Shown in pieces: positions 1-10,469 of a stretch of 64,000 bases of DNA. The notes below the pieces were generated by a model. It saw nothing but the letters and a program-made list of their open reading frames with translations. It searched no databases and was not told the origin of the DNA. Both the position numbers and the translations under genes were made by a program. Each line of letters starts with the position of its first letter. Positions within the stretch are counted from its first letter, which is position 1. The DNA is from Eurosta solidaginis (Eukaryota > Arthropoda > Insecta > Diptera > Tephritidae): contig NC_090321.1 in the NCBI RefSeq assembly GCF_040869045.1, positions 76,727,183 through 76,791,182 on the forward strand, written 5' to 3'.

Positions 1-2
1 TT

Positions 3-1614
3 CGTCATTTTCATACACATGGTGCCATAACACGGGTACATGGGTTAGCAAATAAACCATCTACACATGCGAGAGCGTTTCAACCATGTGACATCCAAAA
101 AGCTGTTAAATTTATTGAGTATACAGCCGATCTATTGGCTCTTCCACTGCCAGGACGTTTACCCAAATTCAAAGATTATCGCGTCATGAAGCTGCCATCT
201 AATGAGACAAAGGCTTCAGTATATCGTAAATACATTTCTTCACTCGGTAATGATGAACCTAAAATGAGTATTCGTTCCTTCCGACGCATATGGGCCAAAT
301 ACATACCATATGTGACAGTTATGAATCCAGCAGATGATCTCTGTGATTACTGTCGTAGTAAGAACGCCTTTGATTAATTTTTCAAAGTTGTATCTATTGT
401 AATTAAAATTGTCGTTTTCTTCAACAGTGAACTCAATTACGCAAGCCAAAAACGTTCCTGAACTTGAACGTGAAGAAAAACTTCATCTTTTTCTTGATCA
501 CTTACAAAAAGCTCGAAATCAACGTGCATACTACCAAGAATGGTGTGACAATACTGATGATACTGTAAAGGTCTTATCATTCGACTTTGCGCAAACGGTC
601 CATTATCCAGTGTCTCCTCAACAACCAGGTGCAGCCTACTTCAAAGCAAAGAAAAAGTGCGCAGTCTTTGGAATTACAGACGAAAAAGGAAAAATACAGG
701 TTAGGATTTCATCGTACAAATTCAAATCACTTGTTTTGAAAGTATCTTGATTATATTTCTTTTTTCGACAGTATAATTACATGATAGATGAGGAACATGA
801 TATTGGCAAAGGTCCAAACACCGTTGTAAGCATCCTGCATTATCATTTGGAAACATATTGCAAAAATGTCCAAACAATTGTACTTTTCTGCGATAATTGT
901 GTTGGACAAAGTAAGAATAATGCTATGATATCATATCTGCAATGGCGGTTAGTTCGAGGACTCAACACTACCATTTTATTAAATTTCCTATTGACGGTGC
1001 ATACTAAGTTTTCCCCAGATCAGTTTTTCGGTATTTTCAAGGCCAGGTATGCTATCACTAATATTGATACATATGAAGAGTTGCTGCAGTGCGTCGTACA
1101 ATCGTCACCAGGTGGCCATAATACAGCTGTTTCGTCGAAAAAAGTCGTTTGGTATGAGTGGGATAGTTATTTTAAACCATTCTACAAGCCACTTGAAGGT
1201 ATTACACAATTCCACCATTTTATAATGGGCAAAAACTCTTTGAAAACCAAAGAATTTGCTGACAGTAAAGATGTTGAATCATTTCAACTGTCATTAATCC
1301 CAGTTGCTGACACCATGCCCGAAATTATTCAACCAGTCGGTTTATCTCTGCAGCGTCAGTGGTACATTTATCAGAATCTAAGAAGCTTGGTTTCAGACCC
1401 CACGAATGCGGATATTTTGGCTCCATTGCCATCGGAAAAAATGCTATCAAAAAAATCTGAGGATGCTTCACCAGCCACCAAAGTGGCATCGAAGGAACCA
1501 AAGGCTTCATCTTCAAATCAAGATCCAAAAAAGAAAGGACTGAAGAAACCTGCGACTTCAACTGCAATAAAAAAATCAAGAAAACGTAAGGCCTCATCTC
1601 CAGAAGGAGATTAG
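3..1614 (+). CDS. DUF7869-type protein, 5' partial, three exons
   Basis: The reading frame is open from the left edge, so the gene starts outside the window. Exon 1 runs to 357 (donor GTAAGA at 358), exon 2 is 428-699 (acceptor TTCAACAG), and exon 3 is 772-1614 (acceptor TTCGACAG, stop TAG). The introns are 70 and 72 bp and both junctions keep frame. The order of motifs is GLPLPGR-like (here LALPLPGR), CDYC, FDFAQTVHYP, YMIDEEHDIGKG, LFCDNCVGQSKNN and FSPDQFFGIFK. I recognise this as the family annotated DUF7869, common in arthropods, which has a transposase-like RNase H fold; the conserved Asp residues in FDFAQ, FCDNC and FSPD could be catalytic (inference). The last ~100 residues are Lys/Ser-rich, resembling a nuclear localisation tail. 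An AATAAA lies at 1680. No disabling change is visible in the part seen. It could be a host gene or the gene of an uncharacterised transposon. Confidence 0.75.
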
Positions 1615-1689
1615 AAAAAACGAGCAACTTCAAAGGTTTCAACAAGGATAGCGACGAAGAAAACTACTTAATACTGCTAAATAAATATT

Positions 1690-2380
1690 TTTGTGCAAAA
1701 CATCTTTTTGTGGTAACATCGTTTTTGCAGCGTTCAATCCTATTTTTAAATTTTTCAATTTCATTTATTATCTTGATTCTGGATTTACAATAAAATTCTG
1801 TTTTTCTTTCATTTGTGCTCTTCTTTCTCTACATTTTTAGTACACTTCTAAGCAATTTAGGACTTTCTAGTTTTCACCACGTGAAGGAGCGTCTCAAAAA
1901 CTATCGAAACCAGAAAAAAAGTGGAAATATTTTTTTTTGAGTCATAAGCCACCTTTTCATAGGCCGGGTCACATATAATTGGAAGACAAATGTGAATATC
2001 AGATACAGAAATGAGGAATAAATAAGCAGCTGCTCGAGAAGACTGTTCGTGAAAAGTCTAGACCCTAAGAGAAATAGGTGAAAGAGGCAATGGAGGGTAT
2101 AACAGCAGCACAAGGCGAGGAATAGTCAGTCAGTTTGATTTTAACATGCCATAAGTAAAGCACGCAAGTAATCTAGTTGTAAAGTATTACTACCAAAGTA
2201 GTGTAAATAACGAATCGTTTGCTATTCGATGAAAGTATATATTTAGGAGGGGTCATAATCCCGACAACTCATAACCCCGACAAGACAATCCAGAAATAAC
2301 AAAATCCCGACATAACGAAATCCCGACATAACGAAATCCCGACAACACAATATCCCGACAGCACATAATCCAGACAAATT
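1690..2380. other. Intergenic, with short CCCGACA minisatellite
   Basis: No gene is seen. Positions 2253-2378 hold imperfect tandem copies of a roughly 16-bp unit, ATAACGAAATCCCGAC, with variants such as CACAATATCCCGAC. Confidence 0.5.
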
Positions 2381-2504
2381 TACTAAAATTTCGTTATTAA
2401 ACAAAAAAATTGCGATATTATTATTACGCAGAAGGACATCACCGTGGCGGTAGCCACGGTTATACCACACACCCGGACTTGGCATGGCGTAGCCCAGCCC
2501 CAGC

Positions 2505-2880
2505 CAATGCTCTCTACGTGATTTAAAAATTCACTGTCGCTAGAGCTTGGGGAATGGTACAACACACCTATTTGCCACTTAATGTCCACTTGCTTTAATT
2601 TTACTATAGCACACCATACATTTCTGTCAATTGATCCATTAAACCTGACTTTGTACTTGATTTCCTTTTTCAGTAATAAAACTACCCCTCCCATATGTCT
2701 ACTATGAGGGTCGCGGCGAATTAATTTATACGGTGCAATATTAATTTCAGAATCAAGAATATCTGAAGTTATACGTGTTTCTGAGCATAAAACAATGCCC
2801 GGATCCACTTCTTCTATCATTTTTTCGAGGTCTGCTTCATTTGCTAACAAACTACAAATATTCAAGTAGACACATTTCAA
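2505..2880 (-). pseudogene. Non-LTR endonuclease (EEP) fragment
   Basis: On the minus strand a 125-residue stretch reads as the N-terminal half of an AP-type endonuclease of a non-LTR retrotransposon: YLNICSLLANEADLEKMI, GIVLCSETRIT, HMGGVVLLLKKEI and GVLYHSP. These match the family's N-terminal strand, the catalytic Glu of the ET motif, and the GG.hh segment. The similarity stops abruptly near 2505, where unrelated sequence joins it, and the catalytic His and Asp of the second half are missing. There is an in-frame TGA three codons before the first ATG. It is a relic. The family differs from LINE-A and LINE-B of this window; a CR1/Kiri-like origin is only a guess. Confidence 0.65.
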
Positions 2881-2889
2881 ATCAAAAAC

Positions 2890-3881
2890 ATTTATTACTG
2901 GGCTTGTACGTCTTAGTTGCTAAAAACCAACCCGATGTTTTTCCAGTTGAGCTTAAAACCTAACTGATTATTGGCATCTACGCAATACAAAGACAAAAAT
3001 AACATTAAATAGTAAAATTGAGAATCAAACAATTTTATTAAAGTTAAAACATTAACAAAGCTATAATTTAGTTATGCTCTACTAATCCAATAAAAAATAA
3101 TTATACAGTGTTTCTGACATTTTCTGTTTATAAATTTCTGTCATAAAATTAAGATTCATTTTTTCATTGGGTAGAGTGCATAAAACATTTTAAATGACCT
3201 TGATGAGCACCGTAACGGAAGGATCAAAACGAAGTCAGAGGTTTCCATGGTACAAAACCTTTACGGAAATCTCGTCATAAATTGAATCTTTGCCACTTCA
3301 GTACAACCTATAAATTTGCGTCATTAAGGCGGGGGAGGGTGGTGGGGAGGGGTGGGGGCGGATTGATTCCGACTCGAGACGGAAGACCCAGTGCCATAAA
3401 GTAAAATACTAAAATCTACTACAAAATGTGTTGCAAATACAATAGATACAGTCTACTCTCGTGCTAGATTGTACAAGCTATAAATAAATATACATATATA
3501 ATCTTTTTTATTATCTGCTGACATATCGTTATTTGTACAGCGTCACAAATTCTTAGACCATATGGGTTTGTAATGCTATTTTCGTTGGCCATCGCTTAAC
3601 CTATAAAAGTATACTTTCGCGCGAGAGTTAATTTGCCATAATGAAGACCTACTTTACAAATTTTTTATTTCTCTCTAAAATAAAACACCATTTTCCGCTT
3701 AGTCATAAGTGACTCACAAATTTTGGGGATTACTAAATGAAACTGAGTCTTTCAATCCGAGTTGAAATCGTTTCGCCTCTGACAATGACAGCGAAATCGT
3801 GTATCAGTGTTATTTACAAAATTAAAACTAAAATATTTGCCCAGCTATAATAAGAAAATAGTATAAAGTAAAAAGGTGGTT
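2890..3881. other. SPS2 3' flank with G-rich tract
   Basis: AT-rich noncoding sequence downstream (minus sense) of the SPS2 gene. It should contain the 3' UTR and SECIS element, but I could not identify a SECIS convincingly by eye. It also holds a strong G-quadruplex motif at 3329-3361 and poly(A)-signal-like TTTATT (AATAAA on minus) at several sites, one overlapping the stop codon. Confidence 0.4.
3329..3361 (+). other. G-quadruplex-forming motif
   Basis: Five runs of three to five G separated mostly by single bases (GGGGGAGGGTGGTGGGGAGG, then GGTGGGGGCGG). Runs of at least three G with 1-nt loops are the classical pattern for a very stable quadruplex. Confidence 0.6.
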
Positions 3882-5012
3882 TTATTGGAACACTTCCAAA
3901 ATTTCTGGATTCTCGATCAGGTAGGCATTACGTCCATCAGTTGCTTTCACTCTACCAACTATCCACGCTGTCTGTTTATTATTAGTAAGGATAGCAAAAT
4001 CTTCACAGAACATTTGAGCTGTATCCTCTGGCAGACATATTAAAAGGCCACCCGAGGTTTCCACTGCTTTACCATTTTTTAGCTTTTGGTCCTGACCGAC
4101 GATTTCACCGATTCTAATTGCATTTGCAATTACAGGCAATTTAGTTATTTCAAAGGATACCATATCCTTTTGAAACCCTGCCAAATTCTTTGCGTGTCCC
4201 AGCAAGCCAAATCCAGTTACATCTGTTGCAGCATGCGCTTTGTGTTTGTGCATTAGTTCAGCGGCAGTTTTGTTCAGGTATGTCATAGATTTGACAGCAA
4301 TATCAAAAGTTTTCCGTATTGCATTATCATCTAAATGTGCTGCTAATAATTTCTGGTACTTTTCATTTTGTTCTTCCATCCAGAGAAATGCATTTGTTGA
4401 TAATTGTGTGCCTAAAGGTTTGGTTAATATAATTACATCGCCATCTTTGGCATTAGATGGCATTATAAATTCTGTTCCTGTGCAAACTGAGGTTGCTATG
4501 CCTCCTATAACACACCATGGGTTGTATGTTATATTCTGTATGTGAACACGACAACCTGCCTCTTTTGCCGATTCATGAAAGCCCTCAACAATCTGTGGTA
4601 TTATAACATCACGTTCCGCTTCAGAGAATTCCGTTGAAACACTTACAAGCATATTTAGTTTATCGAATTCGGTTACACCAACTGCGTAAACATCACTTAC
4701 TACATTGGCGAGTGCTATTTTACCCATTATTTTGGGATCATTCACCAATGGATAAAAAAAATCAACTGTTTGTACGAGGAAGTAATCATGATGCCGTGTT
4801 AATGGAACTACTGCACAATCCATTCCAGATCCAATAAAGCCATCTTTGTATTTTTCCCTAATTTCATTATGTGTTACTTTGTGTAAAATTTCCGTTTCCT
4901 GGAGATACTTGCGGAGAGCTTCTTCAGGCAATTTACAACCTCACCCGCGTAAGGTTGAGAAGTTGGTAAGGCGAAAGCCTTCAGGAAGCCCGTAGTTTGT
5001 GGGACTAAACAT
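3882..5012 (-). CDS. Sps2: Selenophosphate synthetase 2 with in-frame UGA selenocysteine codon
   Basis: Selenide water dikinase makes selenophosphate from selenide and ATP, the selenium donor for Sec-tRNA synthesis in the cytoplasm. The product is 376 residues, counting UGA as Sec, with no intron. The ATG at 5010-5012 starts MFSPTNYGLPEGFRLTNF. Codon 24 (4941-4943, minus) is TGA within G-U-G-C-K-L-P, exactly the glycine-rich catalytic loop where SPS2 proteins carry Sec (Cys, Arg or Thr in other forms). After it come DCAVV (Asp ~65), NVVSDVYAVG (~103-112), a GGIATSV segment, and DVTGFGLLGH (~264-273), all hallmarks of the family. Length matches insect SPS2. Because the codon is UGA, reading from the next possible start would give only 349 residues and miss the active site. 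The presence of U rather than Arg argues for SPS2, not SPS1. It implies that this fly keeps selenoprotein synthesis. Confidence 0.93.
4941..4943 (-). other. UGA recoded as selenocysteine
   Basis: TGA in frame between GGG and GGT-TGT-AAA, giving G-U-G-C-K. The upstream 23 codons are open and match the family N-terminus (LTNFSTLRG), so this is not a random stop next to an alternative start. Confidence 0.9.
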
Positions 5013-5706
5013 GTTGTTTATTTCGTCTATAATTTTTCCTCCTAGGCACCTCTTTTATTTAGCTGAAATTTAATTTGTACAGTTTTGAGCATGATACAAA
5101 AAAGAAGGTAGTTCCACTCAAAATTTTTTGACGTATTTGGGGATTTTTGAAGTTTCATAATATTTGTTGTTTTGCCAGAAGCGTTGCCATACCGTTACTG
5201 TTAAAGGCGAAATTGTGGTTTTTCGGGATGGAAAATTCCTTTGGGATGAAAACGCAATGGACATCTGAGACAATAATAATATGCTTTAGCACGATTTATG
5301 TGCATACATATCAATTGAGAATACAGTAAAACATGCAATTTTATTGAAAAATAGTGGATAATGACTCATGCATTGGTTAATGACTCATATCTTTATGGCA
5401 GCTTGACCCCTAGACAGAAAAAAATACATGAAAAATCCTATTGTTCTAGCATGGCCTCTACAGCTAAGCATTATCCCCTACAGTGAATATTCCTCAAGGC
5501 ATGTTGAGAAAAGTTGTACCTCCAAAGTCTGCACATCTATTTCAATGCTAAAAGGGCACAGAATGTAAAGCGAAACGCTTGAATTATACAATAAATAAAA
5601 AAAATAAAAAATGTGGACCTGTGGCCAATTTATCAAGAAATTGCGGTGTCGGTTTATAAGGACCTTTGAGCAAGCAATTGATCAACGTGTATGTTTATTC
5701 TGTGCA
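5013..5706. other. SPS2 upstream region
   Basis: AT-rich sequence upstream of the SPS2 start, up to the LINE-A copy. The first in-frame minus-strand stop lies 14 codons before the ATG. I see no clear TATA box or other gene. Confidence 0.4.
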
Positions 5707-5767
5707 AACGTACGGGCTGTTGTTGTTGTTGTAGCAATGTTTCGCCCCACCTAATAGCTGCGACCGA

Positions 5768-7180
5768 TCACAAATTGTCATCAATATCCTCTAACGCGAG
5801 TCCAAGGAAACTTGTTGTTTCGACAGGGGTGGACCATAATGAAAGGGGTGTTAGAAGCGTTGGTTCCACATTACAATTAAAGTGATGGTTGGTGTTATGT
5901 GGGGACACATTGAAAGCGGGGCATACATTTTGTATGTCGAGGTTGATTCTGGATATGTAAGAGTTTAACCTGTTACAGTATCCAGAACGAAGTTGAGCCA
6001 GAGTGACCCGCGTTTCCCTGGGGAGTATGCGTTCCTCTTCCGCAAGTTTTGGGTACTGTTCCCCGAGTACTGGATTCACCGGGCAATTCCCGGCATAAAG
6101 GTCCGACGCCGGTTTGTGGAGTTCACCAAGGACCTGCTTGTGTTTGCTTCATACGGCTGAGTTCTCAGGTGCCGTATTTCCTCAAAATGCTTACGAAGAT
6201 GACTCCTTAAGTCCCTTGGCGGTGCTGGCTCATCAATCAGATGTCTGTTGGGATGCCCAGGTTTCTGGGTATTCAACAGGAACTGTTTGGTTAGCATCTC
6301 ATTTCTCTCCCTGATGGGGAGTATTCTCGACTCATTATGTAGATATTGTTCTGGGTACATAAGAAGACAGCCCGTGGCGGTTCTGAGCGCAGTATTTTGG
6401 CAGGCCTGTCGCTTCTTCCAGTGGGTAGTTTTTAGGCTTGGCGACCATTTAGGGGACGCGTAGCACGCTTTGTATGTGGTAATAAGCGTTTGTCTTTTCC
6501 CCAAGTACTGCCAGCAAGAGATTTGAGGATTTTATTACGGCTCTGGATTTTCGGAACAATTGCGGCTGCGTGCTCACCAAAATGTAGACCCTGTCAAACG
6601 TCACACCCAAGATTTTGGGGTGTAGGACAGTCGGTAGCGTAGTGCCATCGACGTGGATGTTCAAAATTGTCGACATTTGGGACGTCCAAGTTGTAAATAG
6701 GGTCGCGGATGATTTAGTCGGTGATAATGCCAGGTTTCGCGGGCGTAAAAACTGGAGATATCAGGGAGGTAGGCGTTTATTCTGTTGCAAAGCTCATCGA
6801 TCTTTGGGCCCGTGCCTGTGGCCATTATTGTGCAGTCATCGGCGTAAGAAACGATAGTAACTCCTTCTGGTGGCGAAGGTAGTTTTGATATGTAAAAATT
6901 AAACAAAAGTGGGGATAGGACACCACCCTGAGGCACCCCTTGTTTAATTCTTCTTGGCTTTGATATTTCTTTTCTGAATTGCACCGATGCCTGCCGACCA
7001 CCAACAACAACAACAACAACAACGACCACCCAGATAATTTGCGGTCCACCTTTTAAGACATGGGGAAAGGGTAGAACCTTCCAGGTCGTGCAGTAACGAG
7101 CCATGGTTGACCGTATCAAAAGCTTTTGATAGGTCTAGCGCTACGAGTACTGTTCTATGGTGGGGGTTTTGATTTAAACC
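5768..7180 (-). pseudogene. LINE-A reverse transcriptase C-terminal half, broken
   Basis: It contains SKPRRIKQGVPQGG, SYADDCTIMATG (RT catalytic YADD), LHPKILGVTFD, and a C-terminal CPxC-like motif where the second Cys of other copies is replaced (CPAF). Several frameshifts separate the pieces. It is the same family as the + strand ORF at 47005-49169. Confidence 0.85.
7003..7022 (+). repeat. (AAC)n insertion flanked by 8-bp duplication inside LINE-A copy 1
   Basis: CGACCACC (6995-7002) is repeated at 7023-7030 around 20 bp of pure AAC repeat. Copies at 35215 and 47909 have one uninterrupted site. The inserted 28 bp shifts the RT frame. Confidence 0.7.
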
Positions 7181-7189
7181 GCAATTTAT

Positions 7190-8120
7190 ATGGGTGCTGA
7201 TGGATCGAGCTGTCTTATAAGGTCACGTTCTCTCGCTAAACTTGCGGCCTCTGCCGGGAAGTGGCGCCGAATTTCGAGAATTCTAACGGCGGGAATGAAA
7301 CGAGCCGAGGCGGATTCAATGACCCCTTGGCGGGCATCAGTTGGGATAGGGAGGGCAGCAAAGCAGTTGTCTGTTAAGGATTTGTATTCGTCCCACTTTC
7401 CTTTTTTAAAGTTAATGAAAATGCGTTTTTCTGCGACGAAGAAGTCGGCGGGACGCTCGAGCGAAATAAGTATAGGCAGGTGGTCGGATGCCAATGTTAC
7501 CATCGGCTGCCAGTTGACGCAGTTTACGAGTTCTGCGCTCACGATTGAAATATCCGTGACAGCTGTGACAGATTCCTACCATACGTGTGGGGGCGTCTCC
7601 GTTTTTAGTGCAGAACGTCGTTTCTTCTATTTGATCCGCTAACATCTCACCCCTACTGTCCACCCGCAAGTTTGAATGCCATAGATCGTGATGGGCATTG
7701 AAATCGCCTAAGATAATGCGATTGTTTCCATTGAGTACGCCGCTGATATCAAGGCGGTATGCTCTAGGGCAACTGGTGACAGGAGGGATGTAGATGTTGA
7801 TGATTTCTAGATTTGCATCGCTCGACCGGACAGCAAATCCTTGACGTTCTAAGACACTGTCCCTGCGGTCGATGTTGGGATCAAATATATGATATTGCAC
7901 AGTGTGGTGTATGATAAACGCGAGGCCGCCTCCATTTCCGCTCTCGCGATCTTTTCTGTGGACATTATACCCAGAACAGGTCTGCAATGCAGATCTTGCT
8001 GTGAGTTTAGTCTCTTGAATCGCAGCAATGCGGATGTTGTGCGCTTCATGAAGTCGACTATCTCCGTGATCTTCCCAGTTAATCCATTACAGTTTAACTG
8101 CAGAATTCTGAAGTGCATAG
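7190..8120 (-). pseudogene. LINE-A endonuclease domain, broken
   Basis: AP-type endonuclease: FRILQLNCNGLTGKITE, ESGNGGGLAFI, IILGDFNAHHDLWHS (catalytic Asp/Asn) and LASDHLPILIS (catalytic Asp-His). The ET-containing part (IQETK in other copies) and the region near 7560-7640 are out of frame. It would nick target DNA for target-primed reverse transcription in an active element. Confidence 0.8.
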
Positions 8121-8439
8121 GGGGAGACTTCGTCACTCTGGGAGTAAGTGACGGGTGACTACGCCTGGGTTGTGGAAGGCCAGAACGCGATTACCGTTGA
8201 GGCCCTGGGACTAGACGTCCTTGGGTAGGCATTGGGGTACCCGGTGTATTTGGGTATGCGGCCTGGCAACATGGTGCAATGAAACCCGTCGGGGGGTTGC
8301 CGTCGCGCAGACCAGAACATCTAGGAAAGTGGCACCGTCCATGGCTGGAGCTGCATTGGGCGGATGCCGCAAACGTATATATTCTGTACTGGCAAACGGT
8401 GCAAAGGGAGGTAGGGACTAAGAGTCTGTTTCCCTGACC

Positions 8440-8966
8440 TACACAATTGCTGACGGAAAAGAGGGGGGAAGAAGACGGGGGCAGGGGCTAATGCTCGGCA
8501 TTGCTCCCGGCTCTACTACGGAGATTTTAGGTATGAGTGGGAGCAGCCGTGTGAGTTGGTGGCGCCGTGGGGCGCGAGCAACAGCGGGTACTTGTTGTGG
8601 CTTGCTGAGCAGCGGGGCTGTTGGAAGGTAGCGGGGGGCGCTAAAGCGCAGACTACGGGACGTCCTAGGACGTGAACAGCAATGAGCCACAAAAGATTTA
8701 TAGAAGTTACGTGGACGTCTGGTTTTGGGGTCTAGCCCAGAACAACCTGTCCGATGCAACCATCCCTTACACGATACACACTGACAAGAGTATGCCCGTC
8801 CTAATAATATTCTTTTCCGGCAGATGCAGCAAAACCATTTCTCAGGACCGGGGTCAGGAGACGGACCCGGATTGGGTTCGATACCTTCCTGGAGCAAGAG
8901 AATATGGAGCAGTTCCGCTGCAAGGAGCTGCTGGGAGGAGAACAATTTGTGAGAGGGACGCAACAA
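8440..8966 (-). pseudogene. LINE-A N-terminal region: 2A-like motif and PHD-type finger
   Basis: The frame reads LLAAELLHILLLQEGIEPN followed by PGP, then a cysteine/histidine-rich module (WFCCIC, CVSCKGWLHRTGC, CC) typical of a PHD-type finger. EGIEPNPGP is at 8862-8888. A run-length difference at the start (4 T rather than 5) shifts the frame, and downstream the frame departs from that of copy 4, so this copy is not functional. The role of such fingers in LINE proteins is presumed nucleic-acid or chromatin binding. Confidence 0.75.
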
Positions 8967-9061
8967 ATTAAATGGGGTTACAATGAAATGGCAGTCCTTG
9001 GTCGGGAAAATCCCGAGTCGCTCCGGTACATAGAACCGACGGCCTTGGGAACGTACGGGCT

Positions 9062-9692
9062 ATATATATTCCCTTGCTTTGCATACTTCGATCCATGTTT
9101 CTTCCACCAAAACAAATTTCGGGAGCTCGAAAACTCATTAAAAACCTTCTTTTCTAGGCTGATATTTGGTATTAAAATATTTCCAAGGCTTGGCGCTCAT
9201 TGTTTTTTCTTTTTTATTTAAAATAACTATGATAGTAATTCAGTCGTATTCGTTAATATTAAATCCATCAAAATTAGAAAAATTCTTAACATTTTTCAAT
9301 CTGGTAGCTTGTTTTTGGTGAAATTGTCATTGTCCCCGCAAAAGTCAAGTGGCTAACGTCATACTAAATGGAACTACCTCCATTTTTTGTATCATGGTTT
9401 TGAGTATCAAGGCCATTGTTTACTATATAGTTTGGCAACTTAAATTGAGGTTATGTTGCGAATAGAGTGGAAGGCAGTGAAATAGGCAGTCGAATGATAT
9501 ATAACGAAGGAATGGTGTTCGGAGTTTTTTCAAAGTTAAAAAAAATGATAAAAGCTGTAATATAAATAAAAATATTGTTTTAATAACAACAAAAGCGCTT
9601 ATATATTCTATATATACGAAATTCGTAAAGATTATCTCACTTTAAAATTTGAGCTAAATAATCTAAACATAGTGTACCTGTACTTGTACACT
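9062..9692. other. Noncoding AT-rich spacer
   Basis: No ORF, RNA gene or clear repeat seen. Confidence 0.35.
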
Positions 9693-9700
9693 ATGACTTG

Positions 9701-10184
9701 CATTGTGAATGATGACTAAGTGTGATATCTTCTGCATAAACGTCAAAATTCCAAAGTGATTGGATCACCTGATTCGTATTTGACTATCGCTGTCTCATTC
9801 TGTATCTCTTTCTATCACCCGCTGAAGATAGGTGCCGCCATATTGAACAGCCTGTCAAAACGCTGAAAAGTAGCCATCATTGTGAATGATGACAAAGTTT
9901 GTTATCTTATCTGTCAACTGCCTGACAGGATGTTCAATATGGCTACTTTTTAGCGTTTTGACAGGATGTTCAATATGGCGGCGCCTATCTTCAGCGGGTG
10001 ATAGAAAGAGATACAGAATGAGACAGCGATAGTCAAATACGAATCAGGTGATCCAATCACTTTGGAATTTTGACGTTTATGCAGAGGATATCACACTTAG
10101 TCATCATTCACAATGGTAGCCATATTGAACAGCCTGTCAGGCAGTTGACAGATAAGATAACACACTTTGTCATCATTCACAATG
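9701..10184 (+). mobile_element. hAT-like MITE, outer copy split by a nested copy
   Basis: Ends CATTGTGAATGATGAC and its inverse, flanked by the 8-bp duplication ATGACTTG (9693-9700 and 10185-10192). Its two parts, 9701-9877 and 10124-10184, add up to 238 bp after removing one copy of the inner target duplication. Eight-bp duplications fit the hAT superfamily. It has no coding capacity. Confidence 0.85.
9878..10115 (-). mobile_element. hAT-like MITE, nested inverted copy
   Basis: A 238-bp element of the same family in the opposite orientation, inserted inside the outer copy. It is flanked by GTAGCCAT at 9870-9877 and 10116-10123 (8-bp duplication). The opposite orientation makes the whole region a large foldback. 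Confidence 0.88.
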
Positions 10185-10226
10185 ATGACTTGTATTTGTA
10201 CACTATGATACGCGTGTGTTAAACGC

Positions 10227-10464
10227 CATTGTGAATGATGACTAAGTGTGATATCTTTTGCATAGACATCAAAATTCTAAAGTGATTGGATCACCTGATT
10301 TGTAATTGACTATCGCTGTCTCATTCTGTATCTCTATCTATCACCCGCTGAAGATAGGCGCCGCCATATTGAACACCCTGTCAAAACGCTAAAAAGTAGC
10401 CATATTGAACATCCTGTCAGGCAGTTGACAGATAAGATATCACACTCAGTCATCATTCACAATA
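10227..10464 (+). mobile_element. hAT-like MITE, third copy
   Basis: Again 238 bp, with the same inverted ends (the terminal G has changed to A). No matching 8-bp flanks are visible, so this copy may have been rearranged or be older. Confidence 0.8.
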
Positions 10465-10469
10465 GCTAT

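Larger units (their letters stand above)
5719..9049 (-). mobile_element. LINE-A copy 1, internally deleted, with 12-bp target duplication
   Basis: Non-LTR retrotransposon in minus orientation. It is flanked by the direct repeat AACGTACGGGCT (5707-5718 and 9050-9061), and its sense 3' end is GCTACAACAACAACA. Reading from the 5' end it has the 2A-like/PHD region (8970-8440), the endonuclease (8120-7190) and the C-terminal half of the reverse transcriptase ORF (7180-5770). Compared with the copy at 45171-49220 it lacks about 694 bp between the endonuclease and the RT palm, joined near 7186. It carries frameshifts, a CAG-to-TAG nonsense change near 8490, and a small (AAC)n insertion at 7003-7022. 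It is full length at both ends but cannot encode the protein. Confidence 0.9.

Noticed and set aside
3513..3546. SECIS-like GTGA ... AGAT hairpin on the minus strand
   Set aside because: Only 34 nt between quartets, a weak stem with a bulge, and the apical AA at the wrong distance; not annotated as a SECIS.
3601..3612. TATAAAAG on the + strand as a promoter
   Set aside because: No transcript or ORF follows on that strand, so there is nothing to support promoter function.
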